From positions 62,001 to 126,000 of the forward strand of contig QNQO01000815.1 in NCBI GenBank assembly GCA_003290165.1: a stretch of 64,000 bases of DNA, read 5' to 3'. Position numbers and translations under genes: made by a program. The stretch comes from Berberis thunbergii. Its lineage: Eukaryota > Streptophyta > Magnoliopsida > Ranunculales > Berberidaceae. Position 1 is the stretch's first letter. Each line of letters opens with the position of its first letter. The notes below the pieces were generated by a model that made no database searches, had not been told where the DNA came from, and saw only the letters and a list, made by a program, of their open reading frames with translations. Shown in pieces: positions 49,184-60,784 of this stretch.

Positions 49184-49461
49184 TCCCCTCTCAAACTAAG
49201 TGTAGAACTATCAACAACACTTAGTTTGTCACGCAGCAATAAAAATTTGGAAGTACCAAAGGCCTTTGTAAAAAGATCAGCAACTTGATCAACTGCTAAA
49301 ATGTGATGGATAGTAATAAGCTTGCGAGCAACCTTCTCACGCTCAAAGTAGATATCTAACTCAATGTGTTTAGTTCTAGAATGAAGAACAAGATTAGCGC
49401 TCAGCATGACACTGCTCTTGTTATCACACCAGATGGTAGGAGATGCACAAGCAATCTTTAG

Positions 49462-50908
49462 TTAATAAAAAAGATATTGTAACCATGTTAGCTCAGCTGT
49501 GACTGAAGCTAGACTCCGATATTCAGCCTCAGTACTACTTCTGGATACAGTGCTTTGTTTCTTAGATAACCACGAAATGAGATCAGAGACCAAATATACA
49601 CAATAACCAGAAGTAGAGCGTATGTCAGTTGGGTCAGATGCCCAATCAACATCACAATAGCCAGACAAATGAAAGATGGAGCATGTACTAGATGAAGCCC
49701 AAAAGTAGTTGTAGCCTTTAGATACCTTAAGATTATTTTCACCGCTCGCCAATGAGATTCAAGAGGATTCTTCTTGAATTGGCAAACTCGATTGACTGAG
49801 TATGCAAGCTCTGGTCGAGTTATAGTGACATACTGTAAAGCTCCAACTATACTTCGATATAACTGAACATTTGGGACAGGATCACTACCCGTAGCAAACA
49901 ATTTTTCACCACTACTCATAGGGGTAGGCAAGCCATTAGCAAACTGCATCATGGCACGACAAAAAAGATCATTAATGTACTTGGACTGAGAGAGGAATAA
50001 ACCATTGGCAGTATGTTGAACTTGAATGCCAAGAAAGTAATGGACAAGACCCAAATCTTTCAAAGAGAACTGAGAATTCAGCTGCTGAATCAACTGAGAG
50101 ACGTCAGAGGAGTTTGAACCAGTGACTAGAATGTCATCAACATACACCAAAATAAAAATAGGAGATGGAGAGTTCCTGATGAAGAGTGATGAGTCTGACT
50201 TAGTAGATGTAAAATCAAACATGAGAAGAGTGTGTCTCAGCTTGTCAAACCATGCTCTAGGAGCTTGTTTTAAACCATAAAGAGCCTTGGTAAGCCTGCA
50301 AACTGCATTGGGACGTGAAGGATCAATAAACCCAGGAGGTTGCATCATGTAAACTTCTTCTTTGCAGATCTCCATTTAAGAATGCATTGTTGACATCCAG
50401 TTGGAACACTGGCCAAACATACGTGACAGCCACTGAGAGCATAACTCGGATGGTAGAGGGTTTAACAACTGGACTAAATGTCTCTGCATAGTCAAACCCA
50501 ACAACTTGTTGAAATCCCTTAGCTATCAAGCGAGCTTTGTATTTGTGAACCGTGCCATCTGAATTTTCATTGATCTTGAAAATCCATCTACAACCAACAA
50601 TAGACCTATATATTCTGGGGAAGGTCCACCAGTGACCAAGTATTATTCCTGATCGATGCCATATATTCTTCTTGCATAACAGCAAACCAATGAGGAGTGT
50701 CTAAGGCTTCATTCAAACTAGAGGGTTCAGCTGAAGCTATGTACACATTGGGCTTGTAGACACCTGCTTTCGACCTAGTTACCATTGGATGACCGGAAGC
50801 AGTAGTAGGATCAGTAGTAGGAACAACAGTAGGAGCAGCAGGAGAGCTCCTATCTTGGGTGGATAAATGAGGTAGCACTGGGTTAGGAGAAGTAACCACT
50901 GGAGCCAA
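49462..50908 (-). pseudogene. copia reverse transcriptase and RNase H parts, frameshifted
   Basis: Four overlapping frames (50908-50606, 50685-50323, 50375-49509, 49752-49462) together cover RT and RNase H. The breaks are at about 50620, 50345-50370 and 49700. The YVDD catalytic motif is intact. Confidence 0.85.
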
Positions 50909-51078
50909 TGGTGTTATGGCCTAGTGGTTAGGGCAGTGTGGGTTTGTTCCCCACGTCCTAGCTTCAAATCCCACCTGCGGCATGGTTACTTTCTTTAAGG
51001 GTGTTGACCTATAGGTCGCCCTGTTGATAGGTTCTGGGATCCTTAAAACCCTGCTTGCCTTCCGAAAAAAGAAAAAAA
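50904..51078 (+). mobile_element. SINE inserted in the copia element, complete with target duplication
   Basis: A 175-bp tRNA-derived SINE with GCCAATGGTGTTATGGCCTA start, A box (TGGCCTAGTGG), B-box-like AGCTTCAAATCCC, a TGACCTATAGGTC motif and an A-rich tail. It is flanked by a perfect 14-bp duplication AAGTAACCACTGGA (50890-50903 and 51079-51092). It splits the copia pol linker between SPVVT and APVVTS. Confidence 0.93.
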
Positions 51079-51843
51079 AAGTAACCACTGGACTAGAAGG
51101 AGAAGCACTACTGTCAATAGGTGCAGTACTGGCACTAGGTGTATTATTGTCATTAGTTATAGGAGAAATAGATATAGGTGCAGGGGAAAGAGAAGTAGAT
51201 ATTGAAGAATTGGTACTCAATCTTGTATGTGAAAGGAGTTCTGATTAAATAGAACATCCCTGGAGATATATATGCGGCCATTAGGAGATAAGCACTTATA
51301 CCCTTTATGTTGCAAGCTATAACCAAGAAGTGTACACTCAACAGACCTGAATTGAAGTTTGTGAAAATTGTATGGTCTTGTATTTGGAAAACATGAACAA
51401 CCAAAGACTTTGAGATTATGATAATCAGGAACCTAGTGATAAAGTGTCTCAAATGGAGAGAGGTAATTTAAAACAGAAGAAGGAACCCGATTAAGAAGGT
51501 AGACTGAAGTCCTTACTGCTTCATCCCAAAACTTCATAGGAAGAGAAGCATGAGCCAGAAGGGTCAATGCAGATTCAATGATATGTCTATGTTTTCTTTC
51601 AGCAACTCCATTTTGGTGATGTGTGGTGGGGCAAGCCAGTCGATGACAAATACCATGTTGAGCTAATTTTTTTGAAAATGATCTATATTCCCCACCCCAG
51701 TCAGATTGAATACATTTAAAGGGAATACCAAATTCCAATTCAACCTGTGATTTGAACTTAAGAAAAGTATGATAAGCATCTGATTTGTTTTGTAAAAGAT
51801 ACACCCAAGTGAACCTACTATATGCATCAATAAAGTGAATATA

Positions 51844-53712
51844 TTACTTGTAACCAGAGGAAGACACAGTGGAAGCATGACCCCATAGATCCGTATGAAT
51901 GAGTTCTAAAGGTTTATTGTATACAGTAGAAGAACTAGAAAAGGGGAATTTGTGTATTTTTCCTAAACAACATGAGGAACACAAATCAACAGTATCCTTA
52001 TTTGAAACAGAAATGTTACATCTGGTAAATATCTTTTGCACAAGTGGTAATGAAGGGTGACCTAATCGAGCATGCCAAAGATACAAAGATGAAGATGACT
52101 CAGAAGTAGTTGTATTGACTGAAACTTTTTGATTGAAACAAGAAGAATTTGTATTGACTTGAATGCTTTGATTTAAACTGGAAGACTCTAACTCTGGAGC
52201 AGCAAGAGGCATGGATGGGAAGACATAGAACCCCTCGTTAAGCTTCCCTTCCAAGACGATTTGGTTGGTGACCCGATCCTTAACAAAACACAAATTAGAG
52301 TGAAATTCAAAGAAAACTCCATTATCTCTTGCAAATTTAGAAGCACTTAACAAATTCTTAGTGACTTTAGGAACTTGAAGAACATTCTTAAGAAGCAATG
52401 TTCTTGAAGAATTTGAAGAGTGTAAGGTAGACTGACTAATGTTTTGAATTTGTAATGCAGTACCATCCCCTAAAAAGAGTTGTTCATTGCCATGATAAGG
52501 AACTGAAGATGTCAAATTCTGAGTATATGGAGTGCAGTGATCTGTTGCTCCAAAATTAGGATACCACCTACGATCAGATGATGTAGATGAAGCAACACAT
52601 GTTTGCATCTGAGACTGAGATTCTGCTTCCCAACTAGGATGAGTAGACTGACTGGAAAATGCAGAGAAAACATGATGAGGTTGTAGATTTGCTGTCTGAG
52701 AAGGTGTGCCTGAAAATGAGGTCTGGGGAGTGGAGCTCCATGGATTTGGAACATTATTGTCAAACCTATTATAGCATTTGAATGCAAGATATCCAAGTTT
52801 GCCACAAATTTGACACTGAGGTCGATTGGATTGATAACCAGAGGGCCTAAAACCTCTCCCAGATCCAGATCTTGCACCTCTAGGCGAGAAGTGATTGAAT
52901 AGAGATCTGAATTGAGGTCTCCAATCATGTGAGTTTGACACAAAAGATCTATGAGAGGGTTTGTATGAGGTGTGAGCCACATTTTTAGAACTAGACACGT
53001 CAAGATCCTTCATATGTCTTTCAATTCTTGATTCTTGAGCAAGCAAAAGTGATTCAACCTCTGCTACACTATATGCATCAGATCTAGAGCTCACTGAGAC
53101 TACAAATGTATCATATGACTGTGGTAATCCATCAAAAATTGCATTAATATGATCTTTTGGAGAAAGTGGATGCCCTACAGATGCTAATTGATCAATGATA
53201 GACTTCAGTTTCAGTAGACAGTCATTAATAGAAAGATCTCCTTTCTTGAAATTCTGTAACTGAGTCCTAAACTGAGAGATTTTGGCAACGGTTTGAGAAT
53301 TGAAGAATGTTTCAAGAATCTTCCAATAATGTTCAAATGTTTCACAACCTACTAACCTTGTGAGCAATGATTCGATCATAGAAGAAATAAGCCATGAGAA
53401 CAGGAGTTGATCTTGTTGTTCCCAGTTGATAAACTCTGGATTGACATTATTGTTTGCTTGATCTTTAGCTGATAGAAATCGTGATGGAGATGAACCTTTT
53501 TCAATAAACTTCTGAAGTTTGTGACCGCTGATTGTTGCCAACACTTGTTGTTTCCACAACAAGTAGTTGTGTTCATCCAGTTTTACAGATAAAGCATGAG
53601 TAAACATCACTGGTTTTGACTCTGTCATGACAGAATTGGTGAATGACGCAGTATTTAAGGAGGTTGAATCCGCCATTGATACTATTGAGAAAGATTGAAA
53701 TTGAATTTGCAC
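51844..53712 (-). pseudogene. copia gag, protease and integrase N-terminal part
   Basis: A 622-codon open frame encoding gag and the start of pol. The mutated zinc knuckle and protease active site are noted above. It ends at a stop just before the integrase motif YIHFIDAYSRFTW, which continues in the same frame to 51433. Confidence 0.85.
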
Positions 53713-53838
53713 AACTTGTTGAACCTATGCCTCTGCATTGAATGCTTTTGATATCATTGAGCTTTCAATAAACAACATAGTTTGTTAATTTGTTTATTTT
53801 GTATGATGAATATAACTTTTGAACTTTTCATTTTGATG

Positions 53839-54806
53839 AAGCATTTCTCCAATGCCGGATTTCCTTGCCCAATAATGCAAAGCCCGTCTGATCATTTTCT
53901 ACGTGCGATAAATGCCGACTTTGACAGGATTATAGCCATGTGCAAAAACTGGCAGGTGAATATTTTACTATTTTATAACATGGTTTTTATTGAAGATGTT
54001 AATACCTTTAGAGGCCAGCAATCTATGATGACAAGTTTTCAGTTCTTATCAATGAGACACTCTTACTTGGTAAAGTTTTGGGATTTGGGATGTTTTTTCA
54101 GTATATAAAACAGAGATGTATACCCAACAAAATACAGAGAATGCTCTGGTTTCGAGCTATGTTTTGATGACTGTTTGGAGTTTTCTTTCGATCTATGCTC
54201 TATTCATTGAACGGTATTCATATTTATTTGTTGACAGGAAGAGATGAGATCATCTACAAAGTAAGCAACTTGGATCTTTGTTGCTAAGATCCCACAATCT
54301 GTCACGGAAGCAGCATTTCAGAGGTAATGATGTTTCATATTTCCTGACTGGTGGGAGTTTGATTTCCTGACAGAGGGTATTCCATCTCATAATTCACGAT
54401 GTAAAACAGGATGTGTTGTTCTTCATGTTTGCTAAATGTTATGCTGAACGCACAAGTATGTGCTTTTTTAAGTTTTGTGATTTTCTGCATCCAAGCAGAC
54501 TCAGACATGTTTATTGTTGATGATGCAATATGGTTTTCATTGCGTGAACTGCAATCTACGTAATTACTTTTAGAAAAATCTTTTCTGGAATGGAAAAATC
54601 TTTTCTTGCATGAAGATAATTAAGCATTTACTTTTGTTTTTGTTTTTTCTTTTCCTCTTTTCTGTAATGCAATAACCTATTTCTTGTTGTTCTTTAGATA
54701 TATGCCAGTGAGGAATCAAACCAGCACTCAGGACCAATTGTTTTTCTACTTGGGAACCTTCTCGCCAGCATCCCATTTCTGTTTCTCATCGCTACTTTTG
54801 TATCGG
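53839..54806 (+). pseudogene. ABCG half-transporter fragment (ABCG3/WBC-like), two separated exons
   Basis: Exon 53839-53955 reads KHFSNAGFPCPIMQSPSDHF then LRAINADFDRIIAMCKNWQ and ends at a CAG/GTGAAT donor: this is the linker after the nucleotide-binding domain of plant ABCG transporters. Exon 54698-54806 reads IYASEESNQHSGPIVFLLGN then LLASIPFLFLIATFVSG, a piece of the membrane domain. The roughly 100-residue part between them in the family is missing, as are the ABC domain and the rest. It is adjacent to the 5' end of the copia element. Confidence 0.85.
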
Positions 54807-54904
54807 GTAATTTGCTTTTAAAACAATGATGCCAGTATCCATTTGTATTGTAGGCTTATATGAGCATGATCTTTACCTTCTCCCTATCTGTTTTTGTTAT
54901 ATAG

Positions 54905-57900
54905 CTTGCAACAACTTGAAGCTCATACTCACAAAAGACTGCTGTAACCATCTGAACATGCACTTGCCTGATGCTGGAGAGTTGACACAGGTATATTAGA
55001 TGTTTGTATATTAGTCGTGATGCTCCTTAGACAATGGGCATGTTGATTTATTCTAGTGTTTTATGTGCATTTGCAATAGGAAGAGTGGAGGGTTGTTGCA
55101 CAGGAGTACAACGACTGCCTTAACGGTCTTCGACAGGACGTTATTGAGCTGACAGATGAGTTGGCAGCAGGAAAAGATGCAGTTCAAGCAGCTGAATTAG
55201 TGGCCCGCTTGCACTTAAAGAAAGTGCAGGCAGATTTCGATGCAATATGTGACGCACACCACCCACAGGTAAGGTTTGAAGTTTACTATTCCCACTTCAT
55301 GGTCACACGTTCAAGCCACCACAGAGGTTGAACGCATCTTGGATAGATGCCTGGTGTCTCTCTGCTGGTGTGAACATGTGCAGTTAATCTTAGTGTGACA
55401 TACCCTATGAGGTTTGCATGGTAGTTCCCACCACTTCTCTCCCTTCCCTTCAAAGGTTCCACTTCCTGTAAGAGTCATTCGATCAAGTTGGTAGAACACA
55501 AGCCATTGGTTATGACTGTCTTCTTTAGGCCAGCATTCTGGTCCATCCGGCGCCATAAGAACTCCATCAAGCTAACAAAATAACACAACACTTTTTTAGT
55601 AATGTGTTCCATTAGCACTCCATTCCTTACCGGCTTTTACTAATTTCCTCCCTTCAAATTAGTCATGTTTGATTAATTTCATTCACTGGGTTAGTGAGGA
55701 ATTCGATTTCCTTTGAATAAAATGTTAACTACTCAAGTGAATGGGAAGAACTTACTTGGAACACAAAGCCTGGTCTACATGGGCCAGAAAAGATGGTTGA
55801 ACTGATAGTGAAAGTATGATCAGCAGGAGCATAAAGAACACCACCTTCAGTGGCACAAGCAGTTTTCCATGCCTTCACGAATGCGTCAGTATCATCATTA
55901 TAACCATCTCCAAACATCATCATTATTATAATCATCATAATAAATTTTAAAGTAATTATTATGAAGATAGTTTCATTTCAGTAATTATTTTGATAAATTA
56001 ATGTGGCATTAGCCACTATCCTTGTTCCGGGAAGCAAAATTTGTATTTGTGGTTAAGTCCTCATATGAATTTGGACCATGATGTTAACATTGATACTTTG
56101 TTCCTGCAGTATCATCTCCAGTGACTTGGGAGGAGCTCCCTTTGGGTAAATTATTTAAATTTCATACAGTTTGGCTAAGTTATTTTTTTACACTAAACTA
56201 ATTTTTGATTGACATTATTATTCTCCGATGTATTCAGAAATGTAGTTTCATTTAGTGATGGGAAACCTAGTAATGTTATATAATTATTTTCCTTTTTCTT
56301 ATTCAATATGCTTTGAGTACAAAGTTAAATTTTTCTTCCTTTCACTTTGCAGCATTTTGAGGAAACCTTTCAATTTTAGATGATTAAGTACAATTACATA
56401 TCAGAAGATGTGGTATCATTGAGGAAACCTTTCAATCTTTTGCATTCATGTAGAGCATAGAAGATACAAAATTTGTCCGTGTGTTTTGCCTTGTTAAACA
56501 TGGTATCATTGAATGAAGACCCAGCATGAATACAATAGTATAAGCATAATTGTATCTCTCCCTTCATTTGATAAATTTTGATGATATCGGATTTGCAGCT
56601 TGCAGGGGCAGATATTACTGTGAATTCTCATTGGGAGACGCTGCATTTGCTAGATGATGAAATCAAATCATGGCTTGCATTTGCTGCACAGAAGGTTGTT
56701 GAAGTGAACGCCTTGGCGAAGGCATTGTCTGGCCAAAAGGATGAGGTATCCATTCTTATCTTTAGTTCCAAAGTTTCTATTTTTGTATGTTTCCTGTTGG
56801 CATGCATTTGTCTAATTTCATGCAGTTTTCCTATTAAAAATAAATGTCATTGGTACAATTGTTATTTTGGCAAGTTTGGAAAGATTCAACAGGCTCGTTG
56901 CTGTGTAAATGTTGGGTAGAACCTGCCCAACTTGCAGCTTTACTTAGGATCAGATTTGAGGTTAGAATCAAAACTTCAGGTGTTAGCTAAATGGGTCCAC
57001 TACTTACTGCCGCCATTTTCTTGAATGAAACCAAATGAACAAAAAGTTCCTATGATAAAATCTTATAGTATTATGTCCATTGTTTGTCCATACAATTTAT
57101 GAAAGCAAGAGATTATGTAGGAGGAGCCCTAATCTTGTTCTTTTTATTCATTATTCAGATTGATAATAATTGTAGAAATGGTCTTGGAGAAGTGTATTCT
57201 CTAACATTCATTTCATTAAAAATGTATAACCATAAATAAAAAACATAAAACGAAACTAAGAAATGTCTGAGAAGTGTACAAGAAGTTTTCATACCATGTT
57301 AACTCCATGACATGTACAGAGCTATGTCCAATATGGACACAGAAACTCCATTTAGTGTCCATGTGTCTTAGCTTCCCAACATACCAGTTTATCTGGTGGA
57401 GATATCATTCTTATGACACTTAGGCAGTACATAATTCAATAGTCGTGATATGCAGCAAAATAGAATTGCTTACTATCACAAGCAAAATCTTAAGTGTGCA
57501 ATATTTCAGAAGTAATTCATTACTGGGACTTGGTTATCTCGATAAGGTCAATGCTGACGGGTGCTGGGCACCATTTCTTCTCATGTTTTTGTTCATGGGT
57601 TTGGTTTGAATTTGTTCGTCCAAATTGATCTTCAGTTTCTATGCAAAATCTAGTTAGTGTGCAACAGTTTGATAAAATGCTTGAAAGAATTCTTATAGCT
57701 TGGAATTTGATGGATTCAGGTTATGAGCAGATGAGTTTGCTAGGGAAGCAGTCTGGTCTTTATTGAATGCAAGAGTTGGGACTGCAGTTTGAGTTGGCAA
57801 CTCTGGTTTGAACTCCGCTTCTTTCCTTGCTTTCATGTTAAAAAATTTTATTCCAGGATTTTTTTTTTCAGTTTTAAAGGTTTTTACTTGGACTGCTAGT

Positions 57901-58072
57901 AGAGATTCTGCAAAATACATCGTATAGCTCTTTACTAACTTTGACGAAACAGAGCCTGATAGTTTCTTTCTTTCTTTGTTTATGACGAAACAGATGTCAA
58001 GGAAGGATGAAGCCATAAACCAACTCCAAAGTAATCTACAAGATTGCTCAAAGGAGTTGAATATCACAAAAG
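54905..58072 (+). pseudogene. Fragment of a coiled-coil protein gene, four intact exons, unrecognised
   Basis: Exons 54905-54990, 55080-55268, 56599-56745 and about 57995-58072, all with AG/GT borders and compatible phases. They read CNNLKLILTKDCCNHLNMHL then PDAGELTQ; EEWRVVAQEYNDCLNGLRQD then [40 protein letters not shown] then [20 protein letters not shown]; and MSRKDEAINQLQSNLQDCSK. No stops within. The sequence is heptad-like and charged, so a coiled coil is likely. The first exon starts in phase 1 and no start or end exon is visible, hence a truncated copy. I cannot name the protein. Confidence 0.6.
55404..55930 (-). pseudogene. Polygalacturonase fragment, two exons
   Basis: Exon about 55756-55930 reads [20 protein letters not shown] then [20 protein letters not shown] and [10 protein letters not shown] with a GTAAGT donor. 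Exon 55404-55571 reads [20 protein letters not shown] then [20 protein letters not shown] and [10 protein letters not shown]. This is the N-terminal part of plant glycoside hydrolase family 28 (pectin-degrading). The catalytic segments (NTDG, GDD, GHG) are absent. It lies in an intron of the coiled-coil fragment on the opposite strand. Confidence 0.88.
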
Positions 58073-58787
58073 GTTAGTATGAAGGGAAAGGTAAAATATT
58101 TGGCATGACTGCATCTCCTATTGTAGGGAAAGGTAAATAATAGTTCTTGACTCTTTTAGTTCTCTTTTATGATGTCTGTTTAGTATGAAGCATTCAAAAT
58201 AAGAGGCTGCCAAGTTTTAATCACAAATGATCTATAAATGACTTCTAAGCAAGTTCTATAACTAGTTACCTATTGTTCTAAGGTCTGCCTGGTATTAAAA
58301 TTGGTAGGATTTCATGAAGTTTGGATGCTGCATGTTCTAAGGTCTGCAATACTACTACAATATTCTTATACTCCAACTCAATTCTTCAAGTCTCAAATAT
58401 GTAAATGATCTGTTGGAGGTGTCATCTTATTGCATCTGGATTCAGTCTTTACAATGAATATTGATCATAGCACAATGAATAAATAAGTAAATAAAACTAA
58501 GCACAAATACAAGTTTATGCATCTGAATTCAGTCATTACAACGTAAACATTTTTAGTTCTGTGGATAATGAATGTGCTAACATGGTACATGCCATAGCTA
58601 TGCTGTTGCTTCATTTGCTACCATTGATGAAGGTGGCAGAAAAGGTAAGTTTCATATTTTGTGTAAAATTATAACTGAAGGGAAACTGATAAGAGGAATC
58701 ACCGTAAGTTATTAGAGAAGCCCACAAGCTAGATACCTCATTCCAATTATGATAAATATTGCAACTGCTGACATATTTTATAAATTG

Positions 58788-59156
58788 ACTTCATTTTGGA
58801 ACAAAGAAGGAAGAAAAACGTGGCTAGCCAAGCTCATTCATGTTAATGAGTTGAAGGATCAAGTATGCTCATTGTGGTTTGCTCCAGTTGGATCTGCCAG
58901 TGACTACCCCCTTTTGTCTAAATGGGTCATTTATGGAGAGGTATTGTTCAGTCTCCCTCTCATCTTATTAAACTGTTATGTTAGGTGTTCTTGGTGGTCA
59001 TTATATCTGAGGTGTTTTTGTTCCAATCGTTTGCATTCAGTTAGGTTGCAACGGGGCATGTTCTGGTCCATCCGACGATATTTCTCCCATATATTCATTA
59101 TAGGCTACTATTATCGGTCTCTACATGGCCAATTATGTGGTAGAGCGATCAACAGG
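58788..59156 (+). pseudogene. Fragment of a calcineurin-like metallophosphoesterase-related membrane protein
   Basis: Exon 58788-58940 reads SFWNKEGRKTWLAKLIHVNE then LKDQVCSLWFAPVGSASDYP and LLSKWVIYGE (donor GTATTG). Exon 59041-59156 reads LGCNGACSGPSDDISPIYSL, an in-frame TAG (59101-59103, where the family has Trp), then ATIIGLYMANYVVERSTG (donor GTGAGT). It matches the membrane-region middle part of the At4g23000-type protein, by memory of the family. The phosphoesterase core is absent. Confidence 0.78.
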
Positions 59157-59329
59157 GTGAGTTGTACATTGTAACTTGAATTTTGGATTTTGTCATGCGA
59201 CTCTGTTAGTGCATATCTGATTAGTGCTGTGCTGCAAATTTCAGGCTCTACTATCTAAGGCCAGCACTTGTCTTTTAGCTTCATATATGCTAGGAGTTGA
59301 CTCTTATGTCTCCCATTCTTTCTTTACAG

Positions 59330-59527
59330 GTAATATATGGTAGGAGCTTTCATTACACTTACATGAATGAAATCCATAGTAATTCATATGGAAATTCTAG
59401 CTCAAGTTTAAATAGCAGCCTTCAAGATACAGACGAAGATAGGACCATTGCTAGTATCCTGGCAGAAGAATGTGTTAAAGAGGGTGGTGGACTTGGGAGG
59501 CGGCTGTCTCATTTAGATTCTATCCCA
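59330..59527 (+). pseudogene. Single exon of an OTU-type deubiquitinase
   Basis: 198 nt (66 codons) between TTTACAG and a GTGAGT donor, reading VIYGRSFHYTYMNEIHSNSY and TDEDRTIASILAEECVKEGG then LGRRLSHLDSIP. The second half is the conserved segment that precedes the OTU catalytic domain in plant OTU9-like cysteine proteases. The catalytic domain is absent. Confidence 0.75.
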
Positions 59528-59529
59528 GT

Positions 59530-60340
59530 GAGTCATCTCAACAACTAACACATTGTCAGCTCACGTTTATCTAAAATTGTCCCTCTTCATGATTGGAAGT
59601 GCCAACTTCCCTTAGGTTTTTAGTTGTTTAATGTGATTTTGAAAGTATCAGTTGACGAAAGGTTTCATGTTTCAAAACTCAAAAATTTATTGGAAGACCT
59701 TCGTGATAGTAAATTGTTCGATTTAAATATTTGGAATTTTGTTAATTAATTTACTAGCACGTAACCCAAATGTCAAGAAGACCAAACCTTGAAGGATAAG
59801 AGACATGAAACAAGATTGACTAAATTTGTTTGAATATTGAATATGACTGATCAAACTAATCTTTGATTAGCTTGCTTCACTTCATTTTCTGGGTTGATTT
59901 GTTTCTTGATTGTGATCATTGTTTGATTATAATTCATTGTAAGACATCTCACAGGACTGCACCTTCTTGTTTCCAATTTTTTAGGCTCGTGAAGTTGAGA
60001 TTTTTTAATGAATGAAAGAATGAATACACACCATTTTATGATTACCTGAAGAGTTGTCTGCGACACAAAGCGGAAATGGTGATATTTGAAGCTGCTAAAG
60101 CAATAACAGAACTCAGCATTGCGTCTCTCGTAGCAGCAGTAGCAGCAGCATTGTTCCACTTTCTTTGTATTTGAGATATTTAAGTTTGTGTGTGTCATTG
60201 TATTTGAGATATTATTTGACTCAATGTAATACATTTTCTTATTAATTACATTACTTTGCCTCCATTAATTACATTACTTTGCCTCTATTATTTGATAGAT
60301 TTTGACTCAATGATTCAAAGTCATTTGATAGCAAAAAAAA
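59530..60340. other. Non-coding sequence after the fragment cluster
   Basis: Contains a short hairpin GGAAGT-GCCA-ACTTCC at 59599-59614. An imperfect direct repeat TAATTACATTACTTTGCCTC occurs near 60243 and 60265. A long A tract begins at about 60333. Confidence 0.45.
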
Positions 60341-60784
60341 AAAAAAATAAAAAAAAAAAAAAAAAAAAATTTGCCACGGTTTTAAACCATGGCTAACTAT
60401 TGCAACGGCTAAAAACCGTGGCTACCTTGCCACGGCTTATAACCGTGGCTAGGTTTAGCCACGGCTAAAAACCGTTGCTATCTTGTTAGACACGGTTTAT
60501 AACCGTTGCTAATAACTACACTTTGTAACGGCTTGGAACCGTTGCTATTTTTGCCACGGCTTAAAAACCGTTGCTATTATTATTGCCACGGCTTAGAACC
60601 GTTGCTAATTTCTGAAAATCACGCCCCCCATTCAAGCATAAAACCGTTGCTACAATGTTTAGCAACGGTTTATAGCCGTTACAAATAATTTTGCGACGCC
60701 CCTGTAGTCCACGGCTCTTAGCCGTGGCAATGGCTTGCGCCCACGGCATAGAACCGTTGCTAATGGGGGTTTTTGGTTGTAGTG
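60333..60784. mobile_element. CACTA-like element end with ACGGTT subterminal repeats
   Basis: Many copies of CCACGGYTTWTAACCGTTGCTA in both orientations between 60370 and 60760, then a terminus TTTTTGGTTGTAGTG (reverse complement CACTACAACCAAAAA) at 60784. Dense short subterminal repeats and a CACTA end are features of CACTA (En/Spm) elements. The left end runs into a poly-A stretch and is not resolved. Confidence 0.65.

Larger units (their letters stand above)
49174..53770 (-). mobile_element. Ty1/copia retrotransposon, degenerate, with nested SINE
   Basis: Order on the minus strand: a primer-site-like TGATATCAAAAGCATTC (about 53740-53756), gag-pol start at 53712 (UBN2-type gag), zinc knuckle CQICGKLGYLAFKC where the ligand His is Tyr, protease WYPNFGATDH (family D-S/T-G replaced by N-F-G, so inactive), GAG-pre-integrase HARLGHPSLP, an in-frame TAA after SSSGYK (51844-51846), integrase core QSDWGGEY and NGVAERKHRHI, frameshifts, the SINE, reverse transcriptase with [33 protein letters not shown], then RNase H with [13 protein letters not shown] and [12 protein letters not shown]. 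This order (integrase before RT) defines copia. At least four lesions mean it cannot move on its own. Confidence 0.93.

Noticed and set aside
59599..59614. Hairpin GGAAGT-GCCA-ACTTCC as a Helitron 3' end
   Set aside because: No CTRR terminus at the expected distance (about 10-12 nt) downstream; the stem is only 6 bp.
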